Below are positions 34,110 through 46,917 of a stretch of DNA of 64,000 nt, piece after piece. A model generated the notes under the pieces. It saw only the letters and a list, made by a program, of their open reading frames with translations. It did not search any database and was not told where the DNA came from. The translations under genes were made by a program, and so were the position numbers. How positions within the stretch are numbered: position 1 is the first letter of the stretch; the number at the start of each line of letters is the position of its first letter. The stretch is from NCBI GenBank assembly GCA_029532415.1, contig JAQOTA010000030.1:1-64000 (forward strand). Direction: 5' to 3'. Source of the stretch: Marasmius tenuissimus (Eukaryota > Basidiomycota > Agaricomycetes > Agaricales > Marasmiaceae).

Positions 34110-34810
34110 TAAAGTCTTCCAGTTATGATTCCAATGTTCAAATTGCCTCGAAAACAACTTCCCATAAGTAGCAGAGGTCCATCATGGCCCGCCTCAGAAT
34201 AAGATTGTACATACAGTAGGATCCGAGTGACGACGAATACAGTTAGTCTAAATCTATGATAAATCTATAGGCAACACCAAGTACACCACCCAACCCCACA
34301 TGTCTGAGGTCAAGCAAAATCCTTCGAGCCCACGGTGTCACAGGACTTTGCCGCAAGCGCAGGAGTCTGTATTGTCGAGATTTCAGGCCTCGACGAATCC
34401 GCCACGCGTCTTATTTGAAGAACAGCACGGCTGGCGAGGACCGAGTGTAGCACACGCTCGAGGCTGCCAACAAATCCAACTTAGAGAGGTATGGTGGATC
34501 TAGCACTATACACACGTACGAGCATACCAGGCGTGTAAATTGGTGCTAGTGAGGCCTTCGAATCAGCGTGATGTCGATTGAGTTCCGAAGTTCCTGGAAC
34601 TCACACCAAGATTAGTCACCACGATCACATTAACCAACGAAACCACTGATTGAGTCGTCGGTCAGTATTCTTCCCGCCGTCGATCATGATACGAACACAA
34701 TATTGGAGTGCTCACCAAAGTTGAGGGCGTAGTAGATTGCACCTGTAGTGACTGGCAATTTCAGTACAATCAAATCACTGCATGAAAAACAAGAACTCGC
34801 CGTCTCGATA
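34110..34810. other. Intergenic region
   Basis: Only short unassigned ORFs (up to 67 codons). No recognised gene or repeat. Confidence 0.35.
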
Positions 34811-34826
34811 AACTACCGTGGTAAGC

Positions 34827-35907
34827 TCAGACTTCTCGTTCATTCTCACTATTGAAAAGGCAGTAGTAGTGAATCAATCGAATAACGAGTGAAGAAGAGG
34901 ACTTGCGGACTGAGATTCCAGGTATGAGTATCATTATCAGAGTTCCTGGGGGTGACCATCTGCATTCAGCGAATTGTACGTATGAACGACCGAGCAAGGT
35001 CGACACACCAACATCGTATACCATTACCAATATCCAGCACACATAGATTATGTCACTCCCGCCAGTAACGAAACAGCCTTTAAAGCGGGGTAACGGGAGC
35101 GTGCCAACTACCAGAGACGGTCAACGATCATGATCGGGATGGGTGTCGTGACAGAAAAGGCGTGAGCTTACCTTCGGTGGCGTCAAGAAAAATTTTCAAC
35201 ACGGCGAGGGCTGGTATAAAACAACCCATTAGGAAGATAACGAGACCAATGGCCACTGAGATTCTGCGCTCCCATACAGCCCATACACGAACAGTGAGGA
35301 GGACTGAATCGAGGATGAGCTCTGCGGATTCCCAGAACGAGATATCAAGCACACCTTCAGATAGAAAGACTCCGGTGTTAAAGGACCCTGTAGAAATGGA
35401 GCGTATCGAGCGGGTGTTGACAGTAGACTAGTGTGCTCCTACTTACAACCGCTGATGTGGAAGTACAAGGCGCATTGTCGAGTGCTTTGGTCATTGGTGA
35501 GTTGGCCTGAGAAAAGGGGGCGTTGAAGATGTTGTGCTGGAACAGAGCGGTGGACCTCACGATAAAGCACCACCCCCACGGTGTCGAACAAAGGGAGGTA
35601 ACGTTGTAGCAAGTAGAGCACTGTCATCGGGGACCACTTTTGTCGCCATACGTATTGGATCTCCAAGTCCAGGTTGGACAAAATATCATACACGAATATA
35701 GTCGAGCTGACAACTAGGAGAGGTGATTGGGAGACTGTCTCAGGTGAACGGTAGGGCGCTGACGAACCGTCAAAGCACTGAAAACAACCTCAGTCGCCGA
35801 GAAGATGTCAAGTTTTGAGTAGAGACCTTGCTCACCGTAACAATCCTCTGACGCCTGATAGTAGTGGCAATCATATGGGACGACATCACCCCCCTGTAGT
35901 CAGGCAT
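34827..35907 (-). CDS. DUF6533-type multi-pass membrane protein
   Basis: A minus-strand gene in several short exons. Start proposed at ATG 35907 (MPDYRGVMSSHM), then after an intron TIFVYDILSNLDLEIQYVW and WSPMTVLYLLQRYLPLFDTVGVVLY, the DUF6533 signature (a tyrosine/aspartate block followed by a Leu-rich helix ending RYLP..D). Further exons give SAELILDSVLLTVRVWAVWERR, ISVAIGLVIFLMGCFIPALAVLKIFL, and CWILVMVYDVG with LIMILIPG as late helices, ending LFNSENEREV at 34827. Together about seven transmembrane helices. Agaricomycete family of unknown function, plausibly receptor-like. Exact splice sites of the middle and final exons are not settled. Confidence 0.62.
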
Positions 35908-35961
35908 CGTTGGGAAGAACAAGATTGGAGGACTCAGCCAAACGAGACTCTTATTAAACAC

Positions 35962-38322
35962 TTATCAACGTAAACCTGCCAGATTTAATACGATGAACGG
36001 TAAGACCTCTTTCATTTCACGTCGCCGAATTACTCAGGTGATGTGTGGGGCTGTGAACCGTCGCTGTACTTGACACGGCTCGTACGATAACGGCTTGGGT
36101 AACGAGTGCCGTACCGTCGGGACCTCCTGGAAGACCCGTGTACGGTACGGTATCAGGACAGAGGGATACCAATAGATAGAGAGTATAATGCCGTCGAGAG
36201 TACGGCCATTTACGGCTGTATTCGGCATACGGTACACCCGATGACTTTTGGCATATTCAGACCAATTGGGACCCCAACAATGCTCTGGGAGGTGCCATGA
36301 CAAGGAAAAACATTGGATTAGCCATTCCCGCAGCTTCAACACACCCATTCAAAGGCGTTGTACTCGCTGGGAAGGATCAGGTAACACCCATCACACGGCC
36401 ACCTCTCTCTTGACTAGACCTACTTTGATCAAATATGGCCCCGTGCTCCTGAGATAGAGCCAATCCACGTCTCTCCGACAATCGTCGATGGCACTGCTTG
36501 CAAGCCACACATTTTATGGAGTCTTTTGTTGACATTCTGGGCATAACACCCACCTTAGTACCGTCTGTGCCATATACGGCCGCAGAGTTACCGTGCCGCA
36601 GCGCTAGCGATGTGCTTTAGAGCGGCGTCGTGTACTAGCCCTTCCAAGTCCCAACGGAAGAAAGAGGGGGGGGGGGAGTGATCGAGTACCCAGGTCAGTC
36701 CGGTTTGATCGTGTCAGAGCTCAGCGCTCAGCACTTAGCTGCGATACACGGTCCCCGTCTTTCAAATGATTCAGGTTGAACAAGCAATCCAAACTCTGAA
36801 AAGCCTGTGTGCCTCGGAGGCGCCCGTTACGCACGCACACTCACATCGAATAATACTCGGGCATCGATACGTGACTGGGGCTCAGTCGGCGCAGATCTGC
36901 AGATCTAAATCGACATGTCGATAAGGCCTGAAGATGGCGCGTACTACCTTTGGCCTGTGTCCTTTTCTCCCATTTGATCCACTCGAGCAAGGGCCACGTC
37001 AAGATCGAGTAGATATCACCGACGAAAATCTTCGATGTTGGTAGCACAACGGGTTCCACCCGTAAGTAGGACGACTCCTCAAAATGCACGTAGATAGACA
37101 CACAGAGGATAGCGTATGATTCGATGGGTGGCTGCATCATTCTCTGGCAGAAGACAATTTTTTCATTCAGTATAGTAAAAAGACGAATCCGAATGCGTAC
37201 TTGCATTTCCTCTGTGATACTCCCATTTGTGGTTCCTACATCGACGGTGGATAGATTTCTAGCGCAGAAGCTCAAGATCTCTGACAAAGGATCCCGTGGT
37301 AAGCGAGATGAGTTGTCCCGAGCCCGTATACTTTCACGTCGGGCTCCTCGGAGCGCTCATACTGCCGGTGGAGCAGTATGGGCTGCCGTTGGTTTGAGAG
37401 GCCTGCAAGATTGAGCCTCGAGCGAGCTTTTGATTTCCATCCACAATACTGACTCCAGGCAAGCCTGAGCCAGTTGGAACATCACAGAGGAAGATAAATA
37501 ATACTACCTCCTTCAATGGTACACCTTCCAGTCGGAGAAGGTCAAAGCCACTGCGGGATATCCCGACGGACGTTAAATCTCCGTGTTGCCACAGCGGCTG
37601 GTGGTGTCAGACCGGGTCACGTAAGGCGGAGTTTTCGCATGTTCACGCTATTACTGTATGCAAAACCCAGTAAGAGATCATGGGGGTTAAGGAAGCTCGG
37701 CATTGGCCGGCAGTCTGATTATATCGCGTTTCAACCTGCCCTTAACACCCATAACACCCGCCTATCGTCGTTTGTTTAGGCTCAACGCCATATCAATGGA
37801 CGCGGGCACCTGTTGATTCTTTCCTCCCGTATCTATCTCGTCGTTCTCAAATTTTGATAATCACACGTACTCGTCTCGAGATATTTGCCATTCACCACAC
37901 CCTACAATGTAAAAGGTTTGACAAAAACAAAACTCATCTCCAGGGCATCATCTCTTCTTCATTTATGATCGCCTGGAGTTTTGAATTTGTCTCCCCGCAG
38001 CCTTCTACCTCCGGCTAACCACTCCATTCCCCGGCGCCCCGCTCACTTTTCTGGACATCCCCTTTCCCAGTTTCTCTTAACTATCTTGTCCATCGATAGG
38101 AACATCTTAGTTTGGCTGATAACTTCTTTACTCATTCCCGTCGGTTAGTAATTAGTAGTATGGTGCTTCCCTGTAGTACTCAAAGCTCCAGAAGGATGAT
38201 TTGTGTTGATAATTAAAATGCAGTTGAGACTCATAAGTGTACTAACTAGAAGATCAGTAAGGGTCACTCGATACAATTCCGTGTCCTTACCTTTGCCCGT
38301 TGCATGCCCGCTCCAAACACTA
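35962..38322. other. Long interval without a confident gene
   Basis: Short ORFs only (longest 148 codons, minus strand 36841-37287), with no recognised domains. A GC-rich patch at about 36090-36250 carries several TACGG/CCGTA repeats, and a G-run of about 12 lies near 36667. Degenerate former coding sequence is possible. Confidence 0.35.
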
Positions 38323-39870
38323 TCAATCCACAACGGAAGTCGCGGGAGTGGCACCTGTAGTAACAATTACCGGAATAGGATTGGGGAACACAGGTTTTGG
38401 GCGGTCCAGCGCTGAGGAACCAGACACCATAGTCGAAGCATCAGCCGAGATATCGGAATTTCCATTGCCTTGAGACTCAGGTACAGCCGACAAATCCGTC
38501 GACGTCCTCAAGGGCTTCCGTTTCATTTGGAACTTGTGCACCCTCGGCAAATGGCCGACTTGGGAGACTGAATCCGAGGGAGTGATGGTCGAGAATGAGA
38601 CCTCGGAAGATGAATATCTGTGAGTCTTCGAATCGGATCCACTGGCGGAAGTAAACTCGGAGCCAGCGTATCCTGAAGGAACCCACGGTCGCATGAAGAT
38701 GTGAGCGGGAGACTGGTACCAAGGTCTGTTAGACGCCAGCATCCGGTCCTTATGGGAGGAGATGGACCATCCTGCATCCCTACAAATCATTTGTCTCCCA
38801 CGTCTACGACGAATGTAAAAGAAAACAGAAATCGCCAGCGTTAGAAAAAGAAGAGTTCCAAGTACCACTCCAACGACTTTCGCCAGGCGGTGAGAGGTCT
38901 CGGAGGGCGTATCAGGGAGTTGAGGAGTGATACTGTGGGCGGCAGCTGATACGGACTCAGAAGGTTCGAAGGTGGGTGTGGTTATAACCGACGACAAGGG
39001 CTTCTCGGAAGTGGTTGAGCTCGTTGTTTCCGCGGCTTGTGATCTAAATATAACACAGTTTTTAGGCAAGATTAAAACATCTGCGGGACAGTTACATGCC
39101 TAGCTTCAGACGAGTAAGTATTCTCGAGTGAGATCTGAGTTGAAGTTGCTGATGATACTGGCGTCGTTGTCAATGTCGATGTCGATGTCGATGTCGATGT
39201 TGATGTTGATGTTGATGTCGATGTCGATGTGCTAAATTGCTATCAAAGAGGTGAATCGTTAGTGTAAAAGATGTCTCACAATGGAGGACTGGATTTTGAT
39301 GTTGATGTTGATGTTGACATTGAAGACGGTTGGTCAGGACTTTGGAGGTTGACCTGGTTTGAGTTCTCATATTGCAGAGCATCGACCTCGGCACTCACGG
39401 GGGTGGCTGCTCGACAGCTTGTATATCGCCCGAACTTCCTGTGAGGTCGAAGGCGTCCGCCAAATGTGACCTGGGTCGTGGTATTAGATATTTTGCGGAA
39501 AATTAAGCAATGGAAATCCCAACAAAAAATTGTTGGGCACCATGCCCTCCAATCTGTATTTTCTGCCAGACATAAGAATACTAGGGGTTGAACAAATTAG
39601 GACAGGATCTCACCCAGGGTTCCCAACGGTAAACGTCACAGAACCAGACGGCTGTAGCAGTTCTGTGCCACTCAAAACAATCATAGTGGAGTGTTCGGGC
39701 TGGTCTTGTACCAAGCGAATCTCCGCAACTCCGTCAATTCGGGGATCGTGGTTCCAAGTTGCGGTTGCGGGAGAACCGACTGTAATCGAAGGGGGAGCGG
39801 AAATACGAAAGCAGCTGCATGTTCGAGCTAGAAAAACAATCACCCTGGTGACTGTGAGTAAGTGGTAGGC
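38323..39870 (-). CDS. Single-pass membrane protein with Ser/Thr-rich ectodomain
   Basis: The ectodomain exon (about 39610-39840) encodes CFRISAPPSITVGSPATATW ... VLSGTELLQPSGSVTFTVG, a beta-rich module found in basidiomycete surface proteins. A mucin-like linker follows, including eight or more Thr-Ser repeats encoded by a hexanucleotide array (39172-39231). Then SITPQLPDTPSETSHRL, a transmembrane helix VVGVVLGTLLFLTLAISVFFYI with a stop-transfer RRRRGR, and a cytoplasmic tail of about 150 residues with HRYSSSEVSFSTITPSDSVSQ and RTSTDLSAVPES, ending SVVD at 38323. Type I topology. Role unknown; a cell-wall sensor is one possibility. Splice sites between 39060 and 39600 are tentative, including a possible GC donor near 39100. 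Confidence 0.6.
39172..39231 (-). repeat. Hexanucleotide microsatellite coding Thr-Ser repeats
   Basis: On the minus strand the unit is ACATCG/ACATCA, nine to ten copies in two sub-blocks differing at the third codon position. In the proposed frame it encodes alternating Thr and Ser, suiting an O-glycosylated stalk. A shorter related run occurs at about 39296-39316. Confidence 0.7.
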
Positions 39871-40249
39871 TCTACGAGGTCAATCGTGGCGTACAGTCCA
39901 GTTCTGAGCATCAGACAAAAATAGTGGGGGTAAGGAAGAAAGCGCAGCTGACGACGAGAGTTCGAGTTCTTAATGCAAACCCCCACTCACAACTGTTACT
40001 AACTTAGCCCAGCTCTTAGGCACCCGTTCTTGATAAACAACCAGCTGACTGTCATCCGAGGTATGATCACAGAGCATTCATCAGTTTCTTCGTGCTTGGA
40101 TAGATCCCAACACGTCCCATCATCTCACTTGGTATACCCCTTCACATCAAGGTGTAGATCTGTGATCTAAAAATGACTGTTCTTGAATGAATCAATTACA
40201 TCGTCTCTATCGATACATCCGCCGATTAGTTCGAGAGAACTGATGACTG

Positions 40250-41190
40250 AGTAGTGAGGCGTCAGCGCCGTAGTGGTAATCCTAGGAATCGGGTGTCGGA
40301 ACTTCCTCAACGGCTCAACATTGCTCGAACTCTGACTCGAAATTTCGGCACGGCAGGAAGGTCAATATCCGATGTACATTCCGCCTTTTTCAAAGGGAAC
40401 TTCCACGTAGTCCTCCTTCCCCGACCAGATTGGGATACCGACTCCGAGGGCGAGATGCTATTCGAAGTCGACGACGAACATGAAAAACTCGTGCCAGCCG
40501 ATGTCCAAAAAAACTGTGATGTCGAGTGTCCCGGGTACAACCCCGTCGAAGTTGACCTCGAGTTCGAAAATTGGCTATTCGTGAAGCTATAGAACGGGGA
40601 GGTCCACCAGGGGCGTCGAGTTGGGCTCTTCATCGCCTTGACATGGTTTACAAAGGCGGATGCTGTATAGGTCTGGCGAGTGACTCGTATAATCTGTCGA
40701 TACCGGCGGAGCATCACGACCACTGTACCACAATGACCACAAGCAAGATAGCTCCGAGCGAAGTTGAAAGAATGATGCCAACTTCGTTTTTTCCCCTTTA
40801 GGCTGCGTTTGTTTCTGCTACTGGCGGCGGTGGCCAATAGATGGTCGGATTTTGAGAATGTTACAGCGGAGTGTCAGGCAGGCAGGAAGCTTCTTACCCG
40901 GTAGGAGTGCTCCTTTTCTCAGCCAGGTCGGAATGCGAAAGGTGCTAGACACCAGAAAAGTCCTTGAAGCTTACCCAGTCTCGACGTCCACAGGCGACTT
41001 ATCATTTCACCAGTGTTATTGAACCAGTACAACCTCCTCTATAGGTACTCCATTGAATATTGATCATGGGGGACCCGGCCTGAGCGCGAGTAGTGAACCG
41101 GACAGCTGTAGCGGCGAAGCTAGATGTACAGACTCGAGCAATGCTAACATCAAGGCAAGATGCTATATAGGTAAAGCAAATCTGGATCAT
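40250..41190 (-). pseudogene. Damaged tandem paralogue of the 38.3-39.9 kb membrane protein
   Basis: The tail region SNSISPSESVSQSGRGRRTTWKF ... DIDLPAVPKF matches TITPSDSVSQ and DLSAVPES of the neighbour. Upstream, GIILSTSLGAILLVVIV is a transmembrane helix, but the frame must shift between it and the Arg-rich MLRRYRQ that follows. A plausible ectodomain start is MIQICFTYIASC ... TRAQAGSPMINIQW near 41190-41070. The tail ends early compared with the neighbour. I read this as a degenerate copy; its 5' end overlaps the last codons of the F-box gene on the same strand. Confidence 0.45.
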
Positions 41191-42985
41191 CTCTGTTCAC
41201 AACAGACACCCACACTCCGAACCTCCTCCAACAGTCCCTCGTCAGGTCAGCCAGACGTTCCGGGACCCTCTCGATCTCCTCAGTAAACTTGACTCGAGTT
41301 GTACGAAGACGGCATGAATCGGAAGCATTCTTCTCGACAGTGAATGGTGGAGGACGCCTCAAAAGAACGCTTCTAAATGCTTCGACGTCAAAGTCACCTG
41401 CTTGAACGACGAGCGTCAAGTCTGTTAGGAGAGGCACGAGGGTCTTGTGAGAATTGTCGTTTCCATTGCCGCACTGGGCCAGTCGCGTAAGAAACCTCGA
41501 CGTCACGATGTGATTACTGGGAGGAGTGCGATACTGGAAGAATGGTCCCGTTTCTTGCTCCTCGACGTGCAGTTCCTTCAATTTAGGCATCGATTGAAGC
41601 AACTGTATAACTTGGGCATCGGAAGTATGGTAGAAACGGGCGAGGGAAAGGGAGGTGATGTCGCATCCCGATCGGGCGATAAGATCACAGAAGTGATTCT
41701 TGGTCCGGTTTTCGGGGCTGTCGAATAGGCAGGAGACACCCCTCAACTCGAGTGAGGATAGTCGAGGAAGTATGATACTACGAAGGAATGCTAGTGATGC
41801 GGTATCATCAAGATCCCGGTACGAACAAGAGAAGGATGAAGATTCGATTGTGTCGATTGTGCGTGGCACGAGGGGTAACTGGTTTAAGGAATGGGCATGG
41901 TCCAGTTGTTCGCTACCAGCAATCGCGATTTTCAGATGTCGGACCCCAGCACACAAGCGCAAGAGATCGAGCAGTGACGTGACATCGCCAAATGCCATGA
42001 TAGAGAGAGACGAAAGGTGCTCCCAGGAGGCGTTGGCGCCCTGCCCAAGGCCGCCTCCATGAAAGAAGCTAAGGCTCCCCAGCAATGGTGGATGTCCAAG
42101 CAAGTCAAGAACGGGATTTAGGTTATGGTAGGCGTCGAGGGTTCGGAGGGAACTCAGGTTCTGCTTAACGTTGCGAAAAGCGGGATGAGAAACGAACGGC
42201 GTGGGGTTGACGAACTCGACGCTGGACCATCGGTTTGCGTGATCAGTGAGTGTCTCCAGTACGAGGTCGATGGGATGACAATCGGGAAGCGTTGATCCAG
42301 AATCAAACGTAAGATTGAGGGGGACATTTCTCGACCGTTCGATAAAAAGCTGGACGAGTTGGTTTAGTCTCTCTAGGTGACCATCGAGTAACGCATCGCT
42401 CTGAGAGGGTAGAGAAATACGCATTGATGACCAGAGGAATGGCGAGGTGAGACAAGTGTATCGCGAACGCCGGCAGACTGACGACAAGGCCATTATTAGA
42501 CCAAGCTTGCGAATGGCCGACTCGATAGGCCTATCATTTCCAAGATCTAGAGTGGGTATGTCATTCCAAATATCTCTGTCCAGATTTCTGCAGGAATCCT
42601 TTCGACTGACGCTGAGGGACACCCAGAAGCGGCTTGAACTACTGAATTCTCAGCGTCTGTCAGACTCCGCCCGATAATCTGAGTGGTGTGAACCATAGCT
42701 CTAGGAATTGTAGACGAGGTCTGATTTATGGGTGACGAGTTCAAGGAAAATGTGTCTCCGCCGGTACTTTTTTTAGGTAGATAGCGCTCACCTGTTCTGT
42801 TGGCGGACGCCGGAGGTCTGCAGCGTTAATGACTTGGGAGTTGAAGGAGAATCGATCAGCCATGACCGTTCCTCGGAATCGAGGTTTCGTTGATGTTGAC
42901 CAGCCTCCGGGGCAGTGATTGGAATGTTTTGACGAGTTTTCGTTGTGTGTGAAGTATTCTTATTCCAGGGCGATCGACCGCTCAT
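41150..42985 (-). pseudogene. F-box/LRR-like gene with an internal frame break
   Basis: Exon 1 is 42792-42985 (MSGRSPWNKN...GVRQQN). A 91-bp intron (42701-42791) leads to exon 2 reading AMVHTTQIIGRSL ... VERIPAEIWTEIFGM, the F-box core. The LRR-like body (RPIESAIRKLGLIMALSSVCRRSRY ... to 41150) is open for 490 codons but in another frame. The two would join with a single-base shift near 42540, where TAG follows YPL. The body has its own upstream ATG (42622) that would give a protein lacking the F-box helix, so expression of a truncated protein cannot be excluded. Confidence 0.6.
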
Positions 42986-43069
42986 TTATGATAAATTTCT
43001 CGAGTACGGACCATGGAGGTAGGCGGAAAGGGTGTGGTGAGAATCTTGCGGCGCCGGGTAGACACCACG

Positions 43070-43085
43070 CGTGTTGACCGGCCCT
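43070..43085 (+). repeat. 16-bp motif shared with 6587-6602
   Basis: CGTGTTGACCGGCCCT is identical at both places, preceded by GACAC in each. The inner TTGACCGGCCCTCAAC (43074-43089) also occurs inverted at 52503-52518. Confidence 0.5.
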
Positions 43086-43405
43086 CAACTCATCCTGTCC
43101 TCATGGTGTCTGAGGCTCTCACTGTCAGACTCAAAGAACGCAGATTGAACGATTGATAGCAAGATAGTATAATCACGATAATTTACAAACAGCTAGAGTA
43201 CAACATATGGCCCCGAGAAATCCAGTCTAAGCATACAAGAGAAAAAAAAAATTGGCGTGGAAGGGTTTGGCAAGTCCAGCCACCTGAGGATATAGACGCC
43301 TTCTACTCGACTTTAGGCCTACACAACAAAAACGTCCGCCCCTGGGCCCTCTGTACCTGTACACCTCCTCATCCTCAAAACAGCATCAATCAGCCGGCCA
43401 TCTTA

Positions 43406-46400
43406 TCAAGAAACTCGGTACTCACATCCATCCCAACACTCCCGATGTAAACTCTTCCAACATTTCCTACGCCACACCAATCCCAACGCGTCCTCAAGAG
43501 CCTTCACCTCGTGATCGATATCGAATTTTTCGATTGAGCCTCCGTCGAAGAGGATGTCGTGGCAAATGCAACACTCGTTGTCCGTACCATCGTCACCGAG
43601 GAGGATACATTTCGCATGAAGGTTCCCAGAGGAAATGGCGGTGGCGAATGCGGTAACGGTGGCGGTCGACGAAGAGGACGGTTGCGTAGTCGTTGTACGT
43701 GAATTGGCGGTAGCAGAGGTCGGTGATAGCTGATCAACATCATCACCCCGGGAAGTGGTCATAGTGGGATGTGAAGTCGCAAAGGTACGTCGGCCTGGTG
43801 GCACCGCAGTGACAGCTGTATCACCCATAGGCGCAGGTTGGGCCCGCCTTGAGGTAGACGTGGGCTCGGACAGCACTGGTGGCGTCCCGTTAACACTCGG
43901 TGAAGGGTTCCCAACCGGGGCGGCCGTTCTCTCAGCCTTGTTACCTGCCGCCGTCCGTAATGGCTGTCGACTCGACGAGGAAACATGGTTCGATGCAGCC
44001 GTACGGAAAAAGAACTGTTGCTGAGCCTCCAGAAGCTGGCCCTAGAGAAGCACCATCCGCCGGCCGAGTTGGGGGCTGAGCTTGAGTGTTAACGGGAACG
44101 GAAGCAGGAACAGTCGTTCGTCCTGCCTGTGGTACCGTCGAAACCAAAGTACCCGTACCCGTACGCGTGACAGAGGGCGAGGAAAACGGTGCCGATGACC
44201 TCAACGAAGAACCACCGTGACCCGTTTCTGCGGTCGATGTCGAAGTAGTAGCAGGCGCAGGCGTCGTAGTAGTACCCACAGAAACCCCGGCCCCCGTACA
44301 GGACGCGAGACCCCTGCCCCTCGGTCTCCCTCCAGGAGGACCGTTGCTGTTTGTTATTGTGCGCCCTGTCTCAGGACCAGATTTCTTCGAAGACGAAGAC
44401 GTTACTGTCGCATGAGGTTAATGACATTCGTCGTACCAGATCCAGAAGCTGAAGGCCCCGACTTCGATCCTTCCCCAGAACCAGAACCAGAATCAACCCC
44501 ACCACCCTTAGTTCCAGATTCGAGGACCTCAGAGCCTGAGGCTGTGGCGGGAGCGGAAGTTGATGTCGACGGAGTGCTACTAGTACTGCCAGCAGTACCA
44601 GAGGATATGGGTAACGTCCCTGACTGTGGAAATGGATGGAAAGTCGCACGCGTGTGATTACCGGGCGGCAGAGATGCAAAGTCGGATGGATTGGGATTCG
44701 AAACACCAGGACTGGGTGCAAACGAGAACTTGGACCGAGTAGTCCGTCCTCCAAGCCTGAATAGAAGATGCAACCGTGGTGGTCTTTGGGTTTGGAGTCG
44801 CATTCGCAATACCAGTGCCAGTGAACGAAAAGCCTAGTGGAGTATTGGTGGTGGTCGCAAGTTTCGGGATGAACGGAGTCGAGTTTGGTTCTGCCCTAGA
44901 GCTGGAGTCTGTGCCGGTTGTCGTTTGTGGGGACGATGCTGCCGCTGCTGGGGAAGAAGATCTACAACCTGGAATAACGAGAAAATGGTGAGCTCGTCAA
45001 GTCAAAATCCAGTAAGAGGTACCCACCTTGAACAGGGAGTTGCTTCTCTTCGCCGGAAGAAGCTCCACATTCGGGTTGCTTTCCTTTGTCCCTATCTTGC
45101 GGAGTCTGCGCATCACCTTGAAGCTTCTCTGCTCTCCCGAAATCGAAACTACTCTCAGGTGTCGAGGAAGACCCAGCAGCTACGAAAAAAGTGAGGAACC
45201 CCAATTCCAGAGAATAGTATCGAAACTCATACCGTCATTTCCTTCTCCTTCCGGGTTTCCACGTCGTCGCTACAGTCAGTGATACTGGTCGATGACGCGG
45301 GCAACAGAGGGGTGGCTATCGACGTTGACTCTGAAGCAGGAGGGGCTTGGAGTGAAGATGAAGTAGAGGGAGATCCATCGCCGGTGATATTAGACGTTGC
45401 AATGGTGGGACTATTAAAAACAGACAAAGCAGCAGCAGCCGATGAACCTAGCAATGGGGTAGTACGACGTTAGAATTTGAAGGTGTCCAACCACGACACG
45501 AAGAAAACTTACTTTTGGCGGCGTTTGATGACTCTAAGCCTACACCGGTATCGAGCTGGGACTGGGACAAAGGACTCTGAGTCTACGCCGAAAGGTCCAG
45601 GTTTGATTGTGTCACGGTCGTTCCAGAGTTCTCAGACGATGGTGATGCTGGGTATGCTACTGGTACCGATTGGCTCGGCGGTTCGTCGACACTCGTTTCG
45701 ATCCGTCTCTACAAGATAGAAAGAAAGGGCCTCGTGAGAACGATGGCAGTGTCGGCAAGACTCGATGTTCTACTCACCTTCGAAGACAAATCCTTACCGG
45801 AAGACGCGATGGCTAACCCACCACAATATTGAGCTCAAGATGTGGTGACCAACGTGAATAAACGACGTACCGTTCGTAAGACTGGGGGAAATGTCTGCCG
45901 TATCCGTATCTGTGTTCGTTGAAGCCAAAGCTGGTGACAAAGGGCTCGGGGTAGGCTTTGTGTTCGGCGAAAGAGAATATGTTGCCTGGGGTTTCTCGAA
46001 CGCTGGGAATTTTGTTATTGGGAAATCTGTCGACAAAGCCAAAACATTTTTGCTACCAGCGGGTACCTCGGCATCGGCCTGTGGATAGGAAGAAAGAAAA
46101 TGAGACTAGGAATATAACAATCATCGATCAAACCACGCACGGGATTCAAACGGTTCAACGTCGAGAGTCCAGCCTCAGACTCAGGAATGGACGTCTCCAC
46201 CTGACTCGTGGTATCTTGAGCCTCAACTTCCGCTTGCACCTTTGACCAACTCGAAGCAACTGCACGGTTCCGCCGTGGTTCTGCCGGTATTGATGGAGCT
46301 TCAAAATCGGTGAGGGTTGTCGACGCTGAGGAGCAAAAATTAAACAGTTAGATCACAGTTTGAGGTAAAAGAATGACAAAGACCCACCAGACACCAAAGA

Positions 46401-46850
46401 TCCTTCTGCTCGCTCCCCTACAGAGCCTTGAACGGTATCGCGCGAGGTAACTCAGGGTGGATCTGAACGACAGACGTAGTGAGTACAATCGATGTGCTTT
46501 GGAAGTGACAGAAAGACCCACCTGGTGCGGAACGGTGAGCCATGACCGATGCAATTTGCTCATGGCCAAGTGAGGCTGCACCGTTCAATCCAGTGGGAGT
46601 GACAACATTGGAGTTCAAGAGTGTATTGCTTCGAGCTTGTTGTACTGGTGACTTGGGTTTCAGTGCTTTTCTCTTCTGGCTTGGTGCTGTCGAGTCGACC
46701 ACGAAGGCTACGTGTTGTTAAGCAAATGCACTGGCTGAAAGGGCACCCATAATTGAGTCCAGAGTGCACGCTGCGAGACTCGAGTGAGAACAAGGGAGTC
46801 TGGACAAAGAGTGTGCCAGTCATCACATGACACAGAGTCACCGTACGGTC
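43406..46850 (-). CDS. Ser/Thr/Pro-rich protein, copy A, with C-terminal Cys/His domain
   Basis: A multi-exon minus-strand gene encoding mostly low-complexity Ser/Thr/Pro/Gly sequence. Recognisable shared blocks with copy B: NTLLNSNVVTPTGLNGAASLGHE, AEVEAQDTTSQVETSI, STLNRLNPVRGLIDD, PLSPALASTNTDTDTADISPS, SNITGDGSPSTSSSLQAPPA, and TRATFHPFPQSG. Only copy A keeps the C-terminal exon: NECCICHDILFDGG ... RRKCWKSLHRECWDGC, with CX2C and CX5HX2C spacing like part of a RING or other zinc-binding fold. Lacks the N-terminal hydrophobic exon seen in copy B. Function unknown. Exon boundaries not resolved; most introns are near 50 bp. Confidence 0.5.
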
Positions 46851-46917
46851 CGTGACGGTCCGTGTCACGGTTCACACCAGGGTTGAACTTTTCACTTGCC
46901 CCTCGTCCACCACCACC
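46851..46917. promoter_or_regulatory. Short divergent promoter between copy A and the kinase-like gene
   Basis: Fewer than 70 bp separate the end of the copy A/B homology from the kinase-like ATG. It contains a GC-rich palindromic patch, CCGTGACGGTCCGTGTCACGG overlapping 46850-46870. Confidence 0.3.

Noticed and set aside
36841..37287. 148-aa minus-strand ORF as a gene
   Set aside because: No recognisable domain, no convincing start context, and no splice-consistent neighbours; left as unassigned sequence.
39172..39231. Possible CRISPR-like or minisatellite array
   Set aside because: Units are 6 bp with no spacers, and a fungal genome is not expected to carry CRISPR; it reads as a coding microsatellite.
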